Assembly: GCA_028753945.1 (NCBI GenBank)
Contig: JAPNXP010000009.1
Span: forward strand, 3,596,001-3,660,000
Direction: 5' to 3'
Length of the DNA: 64,000 bases
Origin: Hexactinellida sp. DTS-2022
Lineage: Eukaryota; Porifera; Hexactinellida
The translations under genes were made by a program, and so were the position numbers. Of this stretch, positions 11,674 through 22,275 are shown one piece after another; position 1 is the stretch's first letter; every line of letters begins with the position of its first letter. Under the pieces are notes generated by a model that saw nothing but the letters and a program-made list of their open reading frames with translations, was not told the DNA's origin and ran no database searches.

Positions 11674-12730
11674 GTGGGGTCAAAAATTAAGGTTCCGAAA
11701 CCAACCTCTGGCTAGTTAAGTTTATGCCTGATTCTGATACTTTAGGATATAACTCGCGATTTAAGCTCCCATGCCGCTCTGGAAAGTTTGGGCAAACTTT
11801 TTTATAGCGACAAATTCAAAGGGCCACCGGCAATCATTTTGAAAAATTAAAGCCCCTCTCTGAACATTTCATAAATTGAGATTAGAGTATTTTTGAACAG
11901 TATGCAATAAGTAGTAGCTGCACTGAAAATTTCAACTCAATCGGGACTATACTTTTAATGTAATAACCTTTTGAAGATTCTTACGTCATTTGTCACCATG
12001 GGAGGTCCCTTCTTTAAACTATTTTTTTAAGGGATTTGAAGCATATCTCATCCTATATACATGCGATAACCTTTTAACTCGCTATGTAGTATGTCTCCAT
12101 GTAAATCTCGGTAATAGAACTAAATTTACCACTTTGACTATACAAAAATTAAAAATCCAGTCATTTGACGTCAAAAGTGTGATAATTATATATATAAAGT
12201 GGCCGAATAAAACGATTATGGGTCAATTTCTTTGCTTCGTCACCCCCATGTGAGATCTCGAGAAGAGTCAAAGTGGTAAATTTGGGTCTATTACCGAGAT
12301 TTACATGAGACATACTACATAGCGAGTTAAAAGGTTATTGCATGTATATAGGATGAGAGATGCTTCAAATCCCTTAAAAAAATAGTTTAAAGAAGGGACC
12401 TCCCATGGTGACAAATGACGTAAGAATCTTCAAAAGGTTATTACATTAAAAGTATAGTCCCGATTGAGTTGAAATTTTCAGTGCAGCTACTACTTATTTC
12501 ATACTGTTCAAAAATACTCTAATCTCAATTTATGAAATGTTCAGAGAGGGGCCTTAATTTTTCAAAATGATTGCCGGAGGCCCTTTGAATTTGTCGCTAT
12601 AAAAAAGTTTGCCCAAACTTTCCAGAGCAGCATGGGAGCTTAAATCGCGAGTTATATCCTAAAGTATCAGAATCAGGCATAAACTTAACTAGCCAGAGGT
12701 TGGTCACGGAACCTTAATTTTTGACCCCAC
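11674..12730. mobile_element. 1.06 kb foldback MITE in a TA site (Tc1/mariner-like)
   Basis: Two arms of ~460 bp are almost perfect inverted copies, separated by ~130 bp around 12200. The ends GTGGGGTCAAAAATTAAGG mirror each other and the element is flanked by TA at 11672-11673 and 12731-12732. The arms differ at only a few positions, suggesting recent origin or sequence conversion. No transposase is present. The small frames inside, including one at 11990-12253, are probably fortuitous. Confidence 0.9.
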
Positions 12731-12751
12731 TAATACAAGCATATTAAAATG

Positions 12752-12877
12752 AAAAAATCCAAATTGCAGCTGTGCCGACGCATGTTCCTTTGGAGGCACT
12801 CTATTTTGGTGGTTGGTTAATTGATAGAGCCTCCAAAGGAAAATGCAGGCTACACAGCTGCAATTTTTGAATTTTTC
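12752..12877. repeat. hairpin repeat (AATTGCAGCTGTGCCGAC family), copy 2
   Basis: Same inverted repeat as at 5931, slightly decayed in the right arm. Confidence 0.75.
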
Positions 12878-13340
12878 GACATGAAATCATCACTATAAAG
12901 GTGTTAAACCATTTCAGAAAGGTGTTTCGGAATGTAACGACCCTTAGTGAGTTGGAAGTTTCGTTTTAGTTCACTTCATTTCAGAGATATTCAAGTTTCA
13001 CTATAATATAACGAGCGATGAGTCAGCATTTTTTATGTGCGTGTTGGCATAAGGAGCAATTGCTAAATTCTAAGTTTGTTTCTATCTCTGAGATTTATGA
13101 TATTTAATTAATTAGTATTTATAATTATTAAATTATTAATAATTTAATACCAATTTCAATGTCAACTTATATTATTTAAGTTTAAATAGTAATAAATTTA
13201 ATTTGGCTATTTTAAATTCAATTCCGCCCGCTCGATAACCCCTAATGAACAAATTGCAAACTTCTATAAAAGTCAAATAAATACTGAATTAATTATAATT
13301 AATTACGTTAGTATATTAATAGTACAAGTGTATTCTTGCA
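12878..13340. repeat. GTTGGAAGTTTCGTTTTAG repeat family, copy
   Basis: Closely matches 6056-6660 and the inverted copy at 27600-28050, including atgagtcagcattttttat and caatttcaatgtcaactta. The hairpin always lies directly upstream. No reading frame is kept between copies. Confidence 0.8.
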
Positions 13341-13362
13341 GAATGAATATATTCACTTATTC

Positions 13363-13432
13363 CAGTGGTTCCCAACCTTTTTTAACTCGTGAACCCCCTG
13401 ATACCCGAAAATTTGGTTGTGCACCCCCAGGA
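13363..13432. mobile_element. 5' fragment of a CAGTGGTTCCCAACC hAT MITE
   Basis: Starts CAGTGGTTCCCAACC and continues gaaccccctgatac, the widespread hAT MITE terminus. It is cut at 13433 by the next insertion and its other end was not found. A complete relative lies at 43452-43758. Confidence 0.7.
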
Positions 13433-13794
13433 CAGGGGTTTATCTAGGTGCCAGGCCGGCACTTTTAGGTGCCGGCCAGGCATCAGTTGTGATCAAAAAG
13501 TGCGTAATTTTCGATTTGATTTAGGTGCCGGGTTGGCATTTAATTAGGTGCCGGGTGTATGGCCAGATTTTCTGCTCCAGAAATCATTGGATACACAACA
13601 GTTTGTGAACCGTAGCAGTTTACCTCCTTAAAACAGTGGCGCATCATTGTATTATATTGATTTTGTATTATGGCCAGAGGGGCCAGATGGATCAAAATCA
13701 TAATCCAAATCCATTCAGTAATCCATTTTCCACAGGAATATAGATCCAAATCCAATCCATATCCATATGGAATACTGATATCAAATCCATGTCC

Positions 13795-13985
13795 AATCCA
13801 TTAATCCATGAGATCCATGAGATCCATGAAATCCATCAGATCCATCAGATCCATGAAATCCATAAGATCCATGAAATCCACAGATCCATAAAATCCATGA
13901 AATCCATCAGATCCATGAAATCAATCCATCAGATCCATGAAATCCATAAGATCCATGAAATCCATAAGATCAGTCAAATCCAGTA
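13795..13985. repeat. left subterminal array of ATCCATGAA motifs
   Basis: Short-period direct repeats of atccatgaaatccataag type, inverted relative to the array at 16980-17425. Probably transposase-binding sites of the hAT element. The open frame rich in IHEIHEIHQ is a repeat artefact. Confidence 0.85.
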
Positions 13986-14228
13986 TGTATAAACTTTAAT
14001 TATTATTATGTAATGCGATATCCTTGTTTCAATTTTCTAATTGATTTCTTCTCACTTTACTTGTTAGAATTATTTTCAATAGAATCTAGTATCACACATA
14101 CGTTCTGGTACAATGTGTTACTAGTTTACGAAATGGATTTTCTATTATGTTGTAGATTTGAATAGGCGTATTGATTATATCGAATTTGATTCGTGTATTC
14201 TGTTAGTTCAATTGATAATAACCGTTGA

Positions 14229-14355
14229 AATAAATCATAAATTACCACCTGTGCCTCCGTCAGTACCATGCAGGCACTATAATCGCCCAACATAGATACT
14301 GATAGTGCCTGCAATGGTACTGACGGAGGCACAGGGGATAATTTATGATTTATTA
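14229..14355. repeat. ~50-bp-arm hairpin upstream of the hAT coding region
   Basis: CTGTGCCTCCGTCAGTACC and the following gcaggcacta pair with tagtgcctgc and GGTACTGACGGAGGCACAG. Flanking ataaattat segments extend the stem. Its sequence resembles the AATTGCAGCTGTGCCGAC hairpin family only in general form. Confidence 0.8.
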
Positions 14356-14374
14356 TATCTAAATTCAATGTAAA

Positions 14375-14779
14375 GTGTCATTCAATATCTCTTTCAAAGT
14401 CCGAAAAATTCCAAGAATGGCTTGCTCTATATCTACAAAAGATCCTACATTAATGTCAACGAAAACAGACGTTTTAGCTTGGGTAAAGAGAGAGGAATAT
14501 TCCACTGTGGAGACATCCTCTAAAGCTCCATGCTGGGTATTATTACGCCTAATCCATATCCCTGATTATCTTGTCGAATGTCAGTTGGTCATGGACAACA
14601 AACGAATAGTAGTTGGATATGCAATCTGCATTGCATGTAGTGAAATATTCGCGACCAAGATAACGAAAGAAAACAAATTGATGGCATCGGGAACAACTCC
14701 ACTAAACCACCATGTAGAAAGATGTGTCAAGACTCAAGGTTCAAAGTTGAACGATGCCCGCCTGAATTTCCAAAATTAG
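14375..14779 (+). CDS. hAT transposase N-terminal part with BED zinc finger (frameshifted)
   Basis: A 134-codon frame contains YAICIACSEIF followed by GTTPLNHHVERC. This is the C-x2-C ... H-x3-C layout of a BED-type finger, which hAT transposases use to bind their own ends. It overlaps the next frame (from 14722) by 58 bases; the two read as one protein if a one-base frameshift lies near 14730. Start codon choice is uncertain: methionines occur at codon 1 and again at MACSIST (codon 15). Confidence 0.75.
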   Translation: MSFNISFKVRKIPRMACSISTKDPTLMSTKTDVLAWVKREEYSTVETSSKAPCWVLLRLIHIPDYLVECQLVMDNKRIVVGYAICIACSEIFATKITKENKLMASGTTPLNHHVERCVKTQGSKLNDARLNFQN

Positions 14780-16295
14780 ATGTTAAAATTAGTAAGGAGG
14801 ACCAAATTTTAATCAAAGAAAGTCAGAGTGCACTAGTTTCAGGTGGAATTTTGCCTCTTAGTTTATGCGACAAGGAGGTATTTCGAAATTTTTCCCAAGT
14901 AATGTTACAAATTGGATCTAAGTATAAAAACCCCGAAGCAAGTAAAGTCCTCTTTGGTAAAACAGCTGTTAGAGAAAATATCCTCTTAAAACTTGAACGC
15001 TGTAAAAGCCTCATTAAAGAAGCAGTTCGATGTGCTAGAGATTCCTTCTCAGTTGTAACTGATATGACAACAGATCAAGTGACCCAAAGATCATGGACCG
15101 ATCTCACCTTCATCTGGGTAGAAAATTTCAAAATCCGACGAGGACAACACGCATGCAGACACTGGGAGGGAGGGCGACATACAGCAGAAAACATTAGATC
15201 TTTTATAAATGAAGAATTCGAAAATATTGGCATTGATGACATTTCGCAAGTGCAAATAGTTACCGATTCAGGCAGAAATATTGTCGCTGCCGTGTATGAC
15301 ATGCGCAGTAATCGCTGTGCGGCTCACAGACTCCATACAGTCCTAAGTGATGCATGGGAATATGCAAAAGAACACAACAACGAAATCCTAAATCTGGATC
15401 TCTTCTGCCGCAAGCTTGTAACATTTGTAAAAGCATCCAGCAACATACAGGAACACCTTCCAACGCGATTGAAACACGGGGGTAAGACACGGCCTTGGCG
15501 TTCACTATACCAAATGTTTCATTCAATATACATCTCATATGATGCTCTAGGAGTGGTTTTGCATCAGAAGCGTGAATTGGTTAGGTTGCAATCGATTTAT
15601 AAACATTTACTGAACGAGGTTTTGAATTTGTTACAGATAATGTGTCCATTATGGGACAAACTAGAGACAGGTGACAAGCCCTCACTACAAAATTGCCTTG
15701 TAGTAGGGCATATTTTGATGAGGAAATTTTCACGAAGAACACAAGGACAAGGGGAGATTGTACACCCAGGAATTGAACTATTCAAATCCAATTTCATCGC
15801 AGTGTTGGACACTAAATTCTTTAGATCATTGAACTTCACACATTCTATAGCGATTTTACTTGGCATCACATTGAGGGATTTCACTTTCCTCGAAGATGAG
15901 ACAAATCGACGCAAACAAGTAGCGCAAACGGAAGGTAAGCTGTATTTGAATTACGTTTATTAATTATATTTTTGCATTCATTTTCATATTGCATAAATAG
16001 ACGATCTCGTAAATGTTGCCTGCGAATATGTCTACAAACATGCTGTTGATCTGATACATCCCAAACAGACCAGACTACCCAAGATTGTACAGTGGATAAA
16101 GACATCAACCCTTCCCCTCTTAAGAGATACTGCCCTGAAGACCCTTTTTCTGAGTTTAGAAGTTATGAAGTTCGGAGTGAGAACACCCAACTTCTGCTAG
16201 ATAACCCTGATGAGTTAGTTCGAAAAGAAATTGCTAAATACAGAGAGATGGCAAGCAGTGCTCGACAAAATGAAATTTTGATGGTGGCTAATTAA
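14722..16295 (+). pseudogene. hAT transposase catalytic core
   Basis: A 413-codon frame from 14722 holds SVVTDMTTDQV (first catalytic Asp, residue ~114), SWTDLTFIWVE, and IVTDSGRNIVAA (second Asp, residue ~182). CAAHRLHTVL follows near residue 200, as in hAT transposases. The frame ends at 15963, but a likely GT-AG intron (gtaagc at 15934 to an ag before 16002) leads into DLVNVACEYVYKHAV. A further frameshift near 16120 links to KRYCPEDPFSEF and EIAKYREMAS, stopping where the MITE at 16256 enters. The open length of the core suggests that inactivation was fairly recent. Confidence 0.85.
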
Positions 16296-16554
16296 GCCAC
16301 CACTCACTTTTTCTGGTGGCTAAAGAATAAACAACGGCCGATTTAACAAACCACTGATGACTTAACAAAGTTCTAATGCCGTAAAACAACACTCATATCA
16401 ATAACAAATAATGCAACGATAAAGATAATCTACACCACGTCTAATAATCCACAATTGATGGTAGATTAGTTAAGCCACCAAAGGCAATATTTGGTTGCTT
16501 AAATAAGATTTTTGGTGGCTAACGCCACCAAACCACCTAATTTGTCGAGCACTG
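16256..16554. mobile_element. hAT MITE inside the hAT transposase, exact 8-bp TSD
   Basis: Inverted ends CAGTGCTCGACAAA, duplication atggcaag at 16248-16255 and 16555-16562. Subterminal ggtggctaa / ttagccacc repeats. It splits the transposase between EIAKYREMA and the dimerisation domain. Confidence 0.95.
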
Positions 16555-16800
16555 ATGGCAAGCCCCCAAGTCGGCAGCGATTTTAATCCATTAGAATGGT
16601 GGGGTCAGCATAGACAGACTCTACCTATACTGGCTGGTGTATCATGCGGTATCTTCTCAATACCTGCTACCTCAAGTGAGTCGGAACGCCACTTCTCGTT
16701 ACACAAATCGATACTCACCGCAAGGAGGGCAACATTGAGCCCCAAAGCTACTGAAGCCCTTGTAGTTGTCTCAGCCAATATGGCCTCTGGCCTTATTTAG
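16555..16800 (+). pseudogene. hAT C-terminal dimerisation domain
   Basis: The frame reads NPLEWWGQHRQTLPILAGV, then IPATSSESERHFSLHKSIL, TARRATLSP and ALVVVSANM before a stop at 16800. This is the hAT family C-terminal dimerisation signature (WW, SSxSER.FS, R..L.P). It continues the frame that ends at 16255 when the MITE and one duplication copy are skipped. It belongs to the element 13675-17432. Confidence 0.92.
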
Positions 16801-16974
16801 TATTATTTATTCCATTGCTCATTAGAGTCATGACTCCTGAACTCTAGGGCCCATAGTATTGCCTAATTCAGTATTGTCTAATTCACGGCCTATATTTTAT
16901 GATGTGTCACTTGTTTAGTAATTTAGTTCTGGGCTCCGTCCAAATTCCAGTCTAGTAAGTGAATTATGGAAAAA

Positions 16975-17425
16975 ATATTTTATGGATTTTATGGATTTCA
17001 TGGATCTGATGGATCTGATGGATTTCATGGATCTGATGGATCTTATGGATTTCATGGATTTCATGGATCTGAGGGATTTCATGGATCTGACGGATCTGAG
17101 GGATTTCATGGATTTCATGGATCTGAGGGATTTCATGGATCTCATGGATCTGATGGATTTCATAGATCTCATGGATTTCATGGATCTGATGGATCTGATG
17201 GATTCCATGGATCTGATGGATCTGATGGATTCCATGGATCTGATGGATCTGATGGATCAGATGGATCTCATGGATTTCATGGATTTCATGGATTTCCTTG
17301 GAATTTGGAGAATCCAAATCCATCCGATATCCATGAGTTTGGGATTTGTCAATCCAAATCCATCCAAAATCCATGGATTGTGGATTTGATGGATCATAAA
17401 TCCATGAAATCCATAATCCATAATC
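16975..17425. repeat. right subterminal array of ATGGATTTC motifs
   Basis: Inverted partner of the 13795-13985 array, about 45 copies of a ~9-bp unit such as atggatctg or atggatttc. Because the period is a multiple of three, all frames stay open on both strands (GSDGSDGFHG, MDLMDFMD, IHQIHEIH). None is a real gene. Confidence 0.9.
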
Positions 17426-17494
17426 CATCCAGATTATGGCTAATACCTCTAGGGTGCCGGAAAAATTCTACCTCCATAATAAAGTGCCAGCGGG

Positions 17495-17700
17495 AAGTCG
17501 GAATTTGTCCTAACCAGCTTTTGAATTTGTCCTAAATTCTGAGTTCGGAATTTGTCCTAAGCCCAATGTCTGAATTTGTCCTAAAATCAATCCGATCTCG
17601 GGATTTGTCCTAAATCTAAATTCTGAATTTGTCCTAAAGAAATTCCGAGCTCGGAATTTGTCCTAAATCTAAATTCTGAATTTGTCCTAAATTAAATCCA
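17495..17700. repeat. solo array of GAATTTGTCCTAAA repeats (MULE-3-type terminus)
   Basis: At least ten gaatttgtcctaa units at intervals of ~20-30 bp. The same motif makes up the ends of the MULE at 58019-61580. Here only one terminus is present, so it is a truncated or solo end of a related element. It replaces the last bases of the GCCGGCAC MITE. Confidence 0.75.
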
Positions 17701-18254
17701 ATTTTCGGCTGATATTGGTGGTCCTACGTCTGATATTGGTATCAATATGTAACAATTATTGTTTCACGAGTTTCGAAACAAGAATAAATAATTACTACAA
17801 ACCGACTTAAAACAATAGATGTTATTAGTTATCGGCTCCAGATAACAATAGATGTTATTAGATAACAAACAAGTGATTTAGTTAACAGTTATTACGGGAC
17901 AAAGGAACGATTGTTGAATTTGAAGTATATTTCTATCTTGAACCATCTTTAGTTTAATGCCATTCATTCATTATGTATTGGCATAGCCTACTCTATATAT
18001 GGTCTGACATTAACCTAGAAAATATGGACCAAGGATGAAGGAGAAGATGGTAATATTTATCCAAACACAATATTTAATTTCAAAAATAATAATAATAATC
18101 AACCATATTTATTAGAAATATTCTTGAAATATATACAACTATTAATCAGATTTTATTCCAAACTCTTCTATTGACGTACTATCTCATCCTTTTAAAAATT
18201 TCGCTCTGGTATTTTATTTATATTAGCTTCTATTCATGACTGACTCTTGTTCTG

Positions 18255-18480
18255 TCCCCGGATGACCATGTTCCTGTTTTCAAGATGCCTCGAAGTCCAC
18301 CAACCCTGAATCACGCCTGGACATGCGCTCTTCGTCGCGAGGATATTGGTGACCTAAAGGTGGTCTATGTATGTATAAACCATTTTCGAAAAGACAACAT
18401 AGACTACACTTTCAAAGTCCCAGAAGGAGATGGTACTTTACTGAAGTACCGCGGGCGAAGGCAAAGCTGAAGGAAGGCGC
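18255..18480 (+). pseudogene. THAP domain exon, copy A
   Basis: Translation contains HVPVFKMPRSPPTLNHAW, then ALRREDIGDLK, VVYVCINHF, and after a frameshift KEGAVPSLLP. This matches the THAP C2CH finger: conserved F.MP, W, C..HF and AVPS. The first zinc-ligand pair is damaged because ~22 bases present in copies B and C (acaagagcaactacaaccc) are deleted. THAP fingers bind the transposon's own subterminal DNA in P elements. Confidence 0.88.
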
Positions 18481-18569
18481 TGTACCAAGTTTACTGCCTT
18501 TATAATCAATATTAGGAGCTAAATAATATTAGGAGCTAAATAGATTGATGCTACAGTATATCCATATAT

Positions 18570-19075
18570 ACTAGCACGCTTCGCGGCAGAACCCAACCAC
18601 ACACCAACCGCTTCGCGGTTGTTGTGTGGTTTATATACTTCTAACAATGATTATAAAGCGTAAATCGGCCTAAATAGTCAAATTTAACAAAGTGAAATTT
18701 TAGTGATTACGTCATCATGCGATAATGAGTAAGCATATTGGCAATCTGGTGTGACGAACCTGTCCGCATCATTAATGTCCATGTTCTATTAAAGTTTCAG
18801 ATTTTTATCTCTTAGAGGGCGCGAATTATATGCAATTAAGTGAATTTTCAGGGTTCTCGAAATGTGACAATGACGTCATAACTTGTCGAGGTGTGAGAAA
18901 TTTTGAGTGGAAACCTCAACTTGTTGTCGGGTGCCAAAAGTTACCCCTATATGCCAAAATCACATTTGGCAACCGGAAACCTAATGGTTTTCAATTTTTA
19001 AATTGGAGCCTCTCAACCGCCAGTTTTTTTTCAACACTTTGCGAGTTTCCCGTCCGGGTATTCTAGAAGTCCGTG
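18570..19075. repeat. CTTCGCGG hairpin repeat family, copy
   Basis: Starts ctagcacgcttcgcggc, with a ~17-bp-stem hairpin (AACCACACACCAACCGC paired with GCGGTTGTTGTGTGGTT), and continues to about aatcacatttggcaaccgg. The same order occurs at 52622-52666 plus 54767-55140. It is not a tRNA: no A/B box order and no cloverleaf. The superfamily is unknown. Confidence 0.65.
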
Positions 19076-20145
19076 ACAGAGTATATCCGTCCCCATTGCT
19101 GCAATTAGTGACATCCAAGATATTGAATCTGTTTTGCAGGAACTTGCTTTAACATTCAACTCTAGTTCTTATTGTGATTATTCCCTTAAGTTCGGTTGTG
19201 CATCCTTTCAAGATGTCCGTCAATTATATAATTCAGAAAGAACAAGTTAGTCAAGTTAGCTCCTTTTTTGACTATGAAGTCCTGTTTCCGTCTAGCCTTG
19301 AGCGTCAAAATGTAAACTGGTTTTGAAAGTCGTTAACGAATTAACAATATCTGCGCTAACTATCCAGAACTATCTTGCGTTATCCAGAATATAGAAATAA
19401 TACTCCTGAGTTTGTTGATACCCTTCTTACTGTTTGGAAATTATTCAACGTTAATACACCATTAAAGGAATACATTTGAACGATAATTTCTCTAGACCTT
19501 TGACTTTGAATGACGAGCGATTTCTATTTTTGACTCGTGTAGTTTTTGGTTAGATGCTTGGCAAACTTTACCAGAAAAAATTGGCAAACTGAGTAAACGA
19601 ATATACACCAGTTTTAGACATGCTTGTATTGCCTTACAACAAATTACCAACGAATTGACTAATCTTGTGGCTTTGCATATGTATTGTCCTCCTTTCTACA
19701 GACGGATCCCTTGGATTACCATTTCGGTCTACACCGTTTGAGTTCTAATTATCACATCTATCTTCAAATCCTTGAAACTGATATATCAACAAGTGATTGT
19801 GGTTCACAGTTGCTTCAATCATTACCCTTTATTGCAGGCTTTTCTGTCCATCAGTACCTGAAACAAACAAAACCATGTCATGTCTGTCTACATATGCTAA
19901 CAGTTGATAAGAATTTCTACTTGATTTAGACCTGAACTCTTAGTATAAACTTCTGCAGCTAACGGACCTTGGCAGACTTAAATATCCATCTGAGCCAGTT
20001 TTGAATTCCATACTTGTTTTATGGAAGACCTTTAGTGGCATCGAAAACAACAAACACCTGTTGGTGAAACTTGTAAGTGGACCTTCTAGAAAATATTAGT
20101 TGAACTTTCGTTGATATATTTGGAAGATAGTGATAATCGTGAATC

Positions 20146-20623
20146 TCATACATGGGTTCAAGTCCGGACTGGAATTAAGATTTATATTTAAAATCCCAAC
20201 CCATTCTGAATGGGAATGGGACTTAAGCCCTGAATCCCGAAATTGAAAGACTGCGACTAGGAATTAAGTCCTATCCTAGGGAATGGGAATGGGACTCAAG
20301 TCCTGGAATCCCGCATTTGAAATACTGGGGCTGGGAATTAAGTCCTATCCTAGGGAATGGGAATGGTACTCAAATCCTGGAATCCCGGATTTGAAAGACT
20401 GTGACTTGGAATTAAGTCCTATCCTAGGGAATGGGAATGGGACTTAAGCTCTGAATTCCAGGATTTGAAAGACTGTGACTGGGAATTAAGTCCTATACTA
20501 GGGAGTGGGAATGGGACTTAAGTCCGGAATTGACGAAATGAAAGACTGCGACTGGGAATTAAATCAGAAATCCCATTCAGATTGGGAATTCAGGGAATTA
20601 AATTGGAATTGAACCCATGTATG
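20146..20623. mobile_element. MITE with tandem GGGAATTAAGTCC interior
   Basis: Ends CATACATGGGTTCAA are inverted, with near-exact duplications cgtgaatc (20138-20145) and cgtgatcc (20624-20631). Copy C of the P-like element shows the empty site. The interior is ~5 copies of a ~70-bp unit with gggaatgggaatggga and ctgggaattaagtccta. Confidence 0.88.
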
Positions 20624-20912
20624 CGTGATCCCAGTATTTGGAAGTCTACTTGTATTAGCTGTGATGTGTTTAGTTGGAACATCTTATCGAAGCTAGTCTC
20701 TACCGCAGCGAATTGCTTTCTTGCAAACAAAGTTAATAATTATAACTCGCTGGTTCTTTCAAAAAGTATAGAAAATCGTAAATTAAAGAAATTCTATTAA
20801 TCAAAAATCGTAACCCCAGGGGCAAATTAGACGGCCCATCCGCACCTAAATGCCAAGTTTCAGCCCATCAACTATAAAGCTCTGGCCAGGGCACCGTCTA
20901 CGGAGAAAATAT

Positions 20913-21010
20913 AAAAATCCAAAATTGCAGCACTATATTTTGTTGGTTTTTTATTGATAGTGCCTCCAAAGGAACATGCTGTCGGCACAGGCTGCAATTT
21001 GGAAATTTTT
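20913..21010. repeat. hairpin repeat (AATTGCAGCTGTGCCGAC family), copy 3
   Basis: Left arm is partly deleted; the right arm keeps CCTCCAAAGGAACATGCTG and GGCTGCAATTT. Confidence 0.65.
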
Positions 21011-21769
21011 TCCGCCCAGTCATCAGCGCCTCAAGGTGTCAAGAACCATTTGTTAATTGGTCCGAGTCACAAGGAACGGTAGATAAATTTGAAGTTTGTT
21101 TCTACCATAAACCATCTTGAGTTTAATGCCATTCATTCATTATGTATTGATAATAAATTATATTATTAGTTATTTATTTAGCAATGTTATCCACGGTTGA
21201 GTTGAATTAAGTCAACAAATTCCTTATTTAATTTAATTTGTTTTAATTCATTAAATAGTAATACTACAATTAAAAAGAAGCCAGCTGCAATTTATAAGTT
21301 AAATCAATTTAAATATCTCAAGTTGAAACAATAGAGTAGGATTTAACAAGTTAAATCAATATAATTATTACAAGTTGAAACAATGGAATTAGATTTCACA
21401 GTTTTACTAAAATTGAAGTGTGAGTAAACAAAGAAATTTCAACCCCCATTTATGGCAGAAATTAAACCCTTTATTGAAAATTTCTTCTCCCATCAGACGC
21501 AGAATTTTATGGTGAATCCCAATGTGAAATAAAATTTGGGGGTTTAGTAAAAACATCACAGTGGCTTCAAATTACATTTTAGTGGAAATAGGCATTTTGG
21601 TAGCAGACAACTACTCATGAAGTATTAATTACATATAGGTTATAGATAGCTGCAAATTGAATGGCATCATTAAAAATGATGTATCTAGTCTAATAAATGG
21701 AATTCCGGAGATTCACATACAATTTCATCAAATATTCTATTTTGGTTTGTTAACCGTACACTGCCTAAC
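21011..21769. repeat. interspersed repeat remnant, then plain AT-rich DNA
   Basis: Bases 21030-21170 match 17890-17975 and the inverted 48150-48300 (tttgaagtttgtttct, gccattcattcattatg). Bases 21300-21450 match 6740-6870 and the inverted 52440-52600. Nothing was recognised at 21480-21769. Confidence 0.6.
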
Positions 21770-21783
21770 GGGGGAGTTGCATT

Positions 21784-22275
21784 TGTTAGAATTTTGAAGT
21801 TGTCATTTGTTAGAATTTACTTAACTGTCACTTGTTAGAATCGGTTTTTCAGTTTACTGTCACTTGTTAGAATGGTTTTTCAGTTTACTGTCACTTGTTA
21901 GAATGGTTTTTCAGGTTACTGTCACTTGTTAGAATCGGTTTTTCAGTTTACTGTCACTTGTTAGAATGGTTTTCAGGTTACTGTCACTTGTTAGAATGTT
22001 TTCAGTTTACTGTCACATGTTAGAATGTTTTTTCAGTTTACTGTCACTTGTTAGAATGGTTTTTCAGGTTACTGTCACTTGTTAGAATGTTTTTTCAGTT
22101 TACTGTCACTTGTTAGAATGTTTTTTCAGTTTACTGTCACTTGTTAGAATGTTTTTTCAGGTTACTGTCACTTGTTAGAATGTTTTTTCAGGTTACTGTC
22201 ACTTGTTAGAATGTTTTTTCAGGTTACTGTCACTTGTTAGAATGGTTTTTCAGTTTACTGTCACTTGTTAGAATA
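21784..22275. repeat. left terminal array of MULE-2
   Basis: About 17 copies of tgttagaat, spaced ~30 bp in the regular part, unit ttactgtcacttgttagaat plus gnttttcag. It is the inverted counterpart of 25630-25998. It is not a CRISPR array: the inter-repeat sequence is itself repeated. Confidence 0.92.

Larger units (their letters stand above)
13675..17432 (+). mobile_element. hAT transposon with long ATCCATGAA terminal arrays
   Basis: Begins CAGAGGGGCCAGATGGAT and ends with CTGGATGGATT on the other strand. It is flanked by the exact 8-bp duplication attatggc (13667-13674 and 17433-17440), and the interrupted MITE continues on both sides. Subterminal zones 13740-13985 and 16980-17425 are inverted arrays of a ~9-bp ATCCATGA(A/G) motif. 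The coding part at 14375-16800 carries a BED finger, a DDE core and a dimerisation domain. A 299-bp MITE (16256-16554) interrupts it. Confidence 0.93.
13433..17492 (-). mobile_element. hAT MITE (GCCGGCAC family) copy 2, split by a hAT
   Basis: Inverted copy of the 9037-9333 MITE. Its first part is 13433-13666 and its second part, starting at ctaatacctctagggtgcc, is about 17433-17492. The hAT element 13675-17432 sits between them with the 8-bp duplication attatggc. The last ~35 bp expected at the right end are missing; they are replaced by GAATTTGTCC repeats. Confidence 0.85.
17982..20800 (+). mobile_element. P-element-like (THAP) transposon relic, copy A
   Basis: The 5' end is CATAGCCTACTCTATATATG. 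The same sequence, inverted, closes copy C at 30432-30458 and opens copy B at 27353, so these are family terminal repeats. A THAP domain (18255-18480) is followed by degenerate middle parts including NTPEFVDTLLTVWKLFNV (about 19395-19460). Next come TDPLDYHFGLHRLSSNY (19706), LPFIAGFSVHQYLKQ and CHVCLHMLTVDKNF (to 19926), then a C-terminal tail near 20640-20795. The TDPL..FG.yR and C..C motifs are characteristic of THAP9/P-element transposases. Insertions at about 18570-19075 and 20146-20623 interrupt it. The 3' terminal repeat was not found. Confidence 0.85.

Noticed and set aside
15075-15914. Minus-strand frames of 75-105 codons opposite the hAT transposase
   Set aside because: Shadows of the 413-codon plus-strand frame, which carries the conserved motifs.
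16915-17535. Overlapping frames of 106-189 codons on both strands
   Set aside because: They are produced by the 9-bp ATGGATTTC array of the hAT end; low-complexity peptides in every frame.
18590-18640. Hairpin with CCGCTTCGCGG loop resembling a tRNA or terminator
   Set aside because: No cloverleaf, no A/B boxes, and it is part of a dispersed repeat also present at 54770.
21784-22275. Regular ~30-bp repeats resembling a CRISPR array
   Set aside because: The intervening sequence is also repeated, an inverted array closes the same element at 25630-25998, and the DNA is animal-type.
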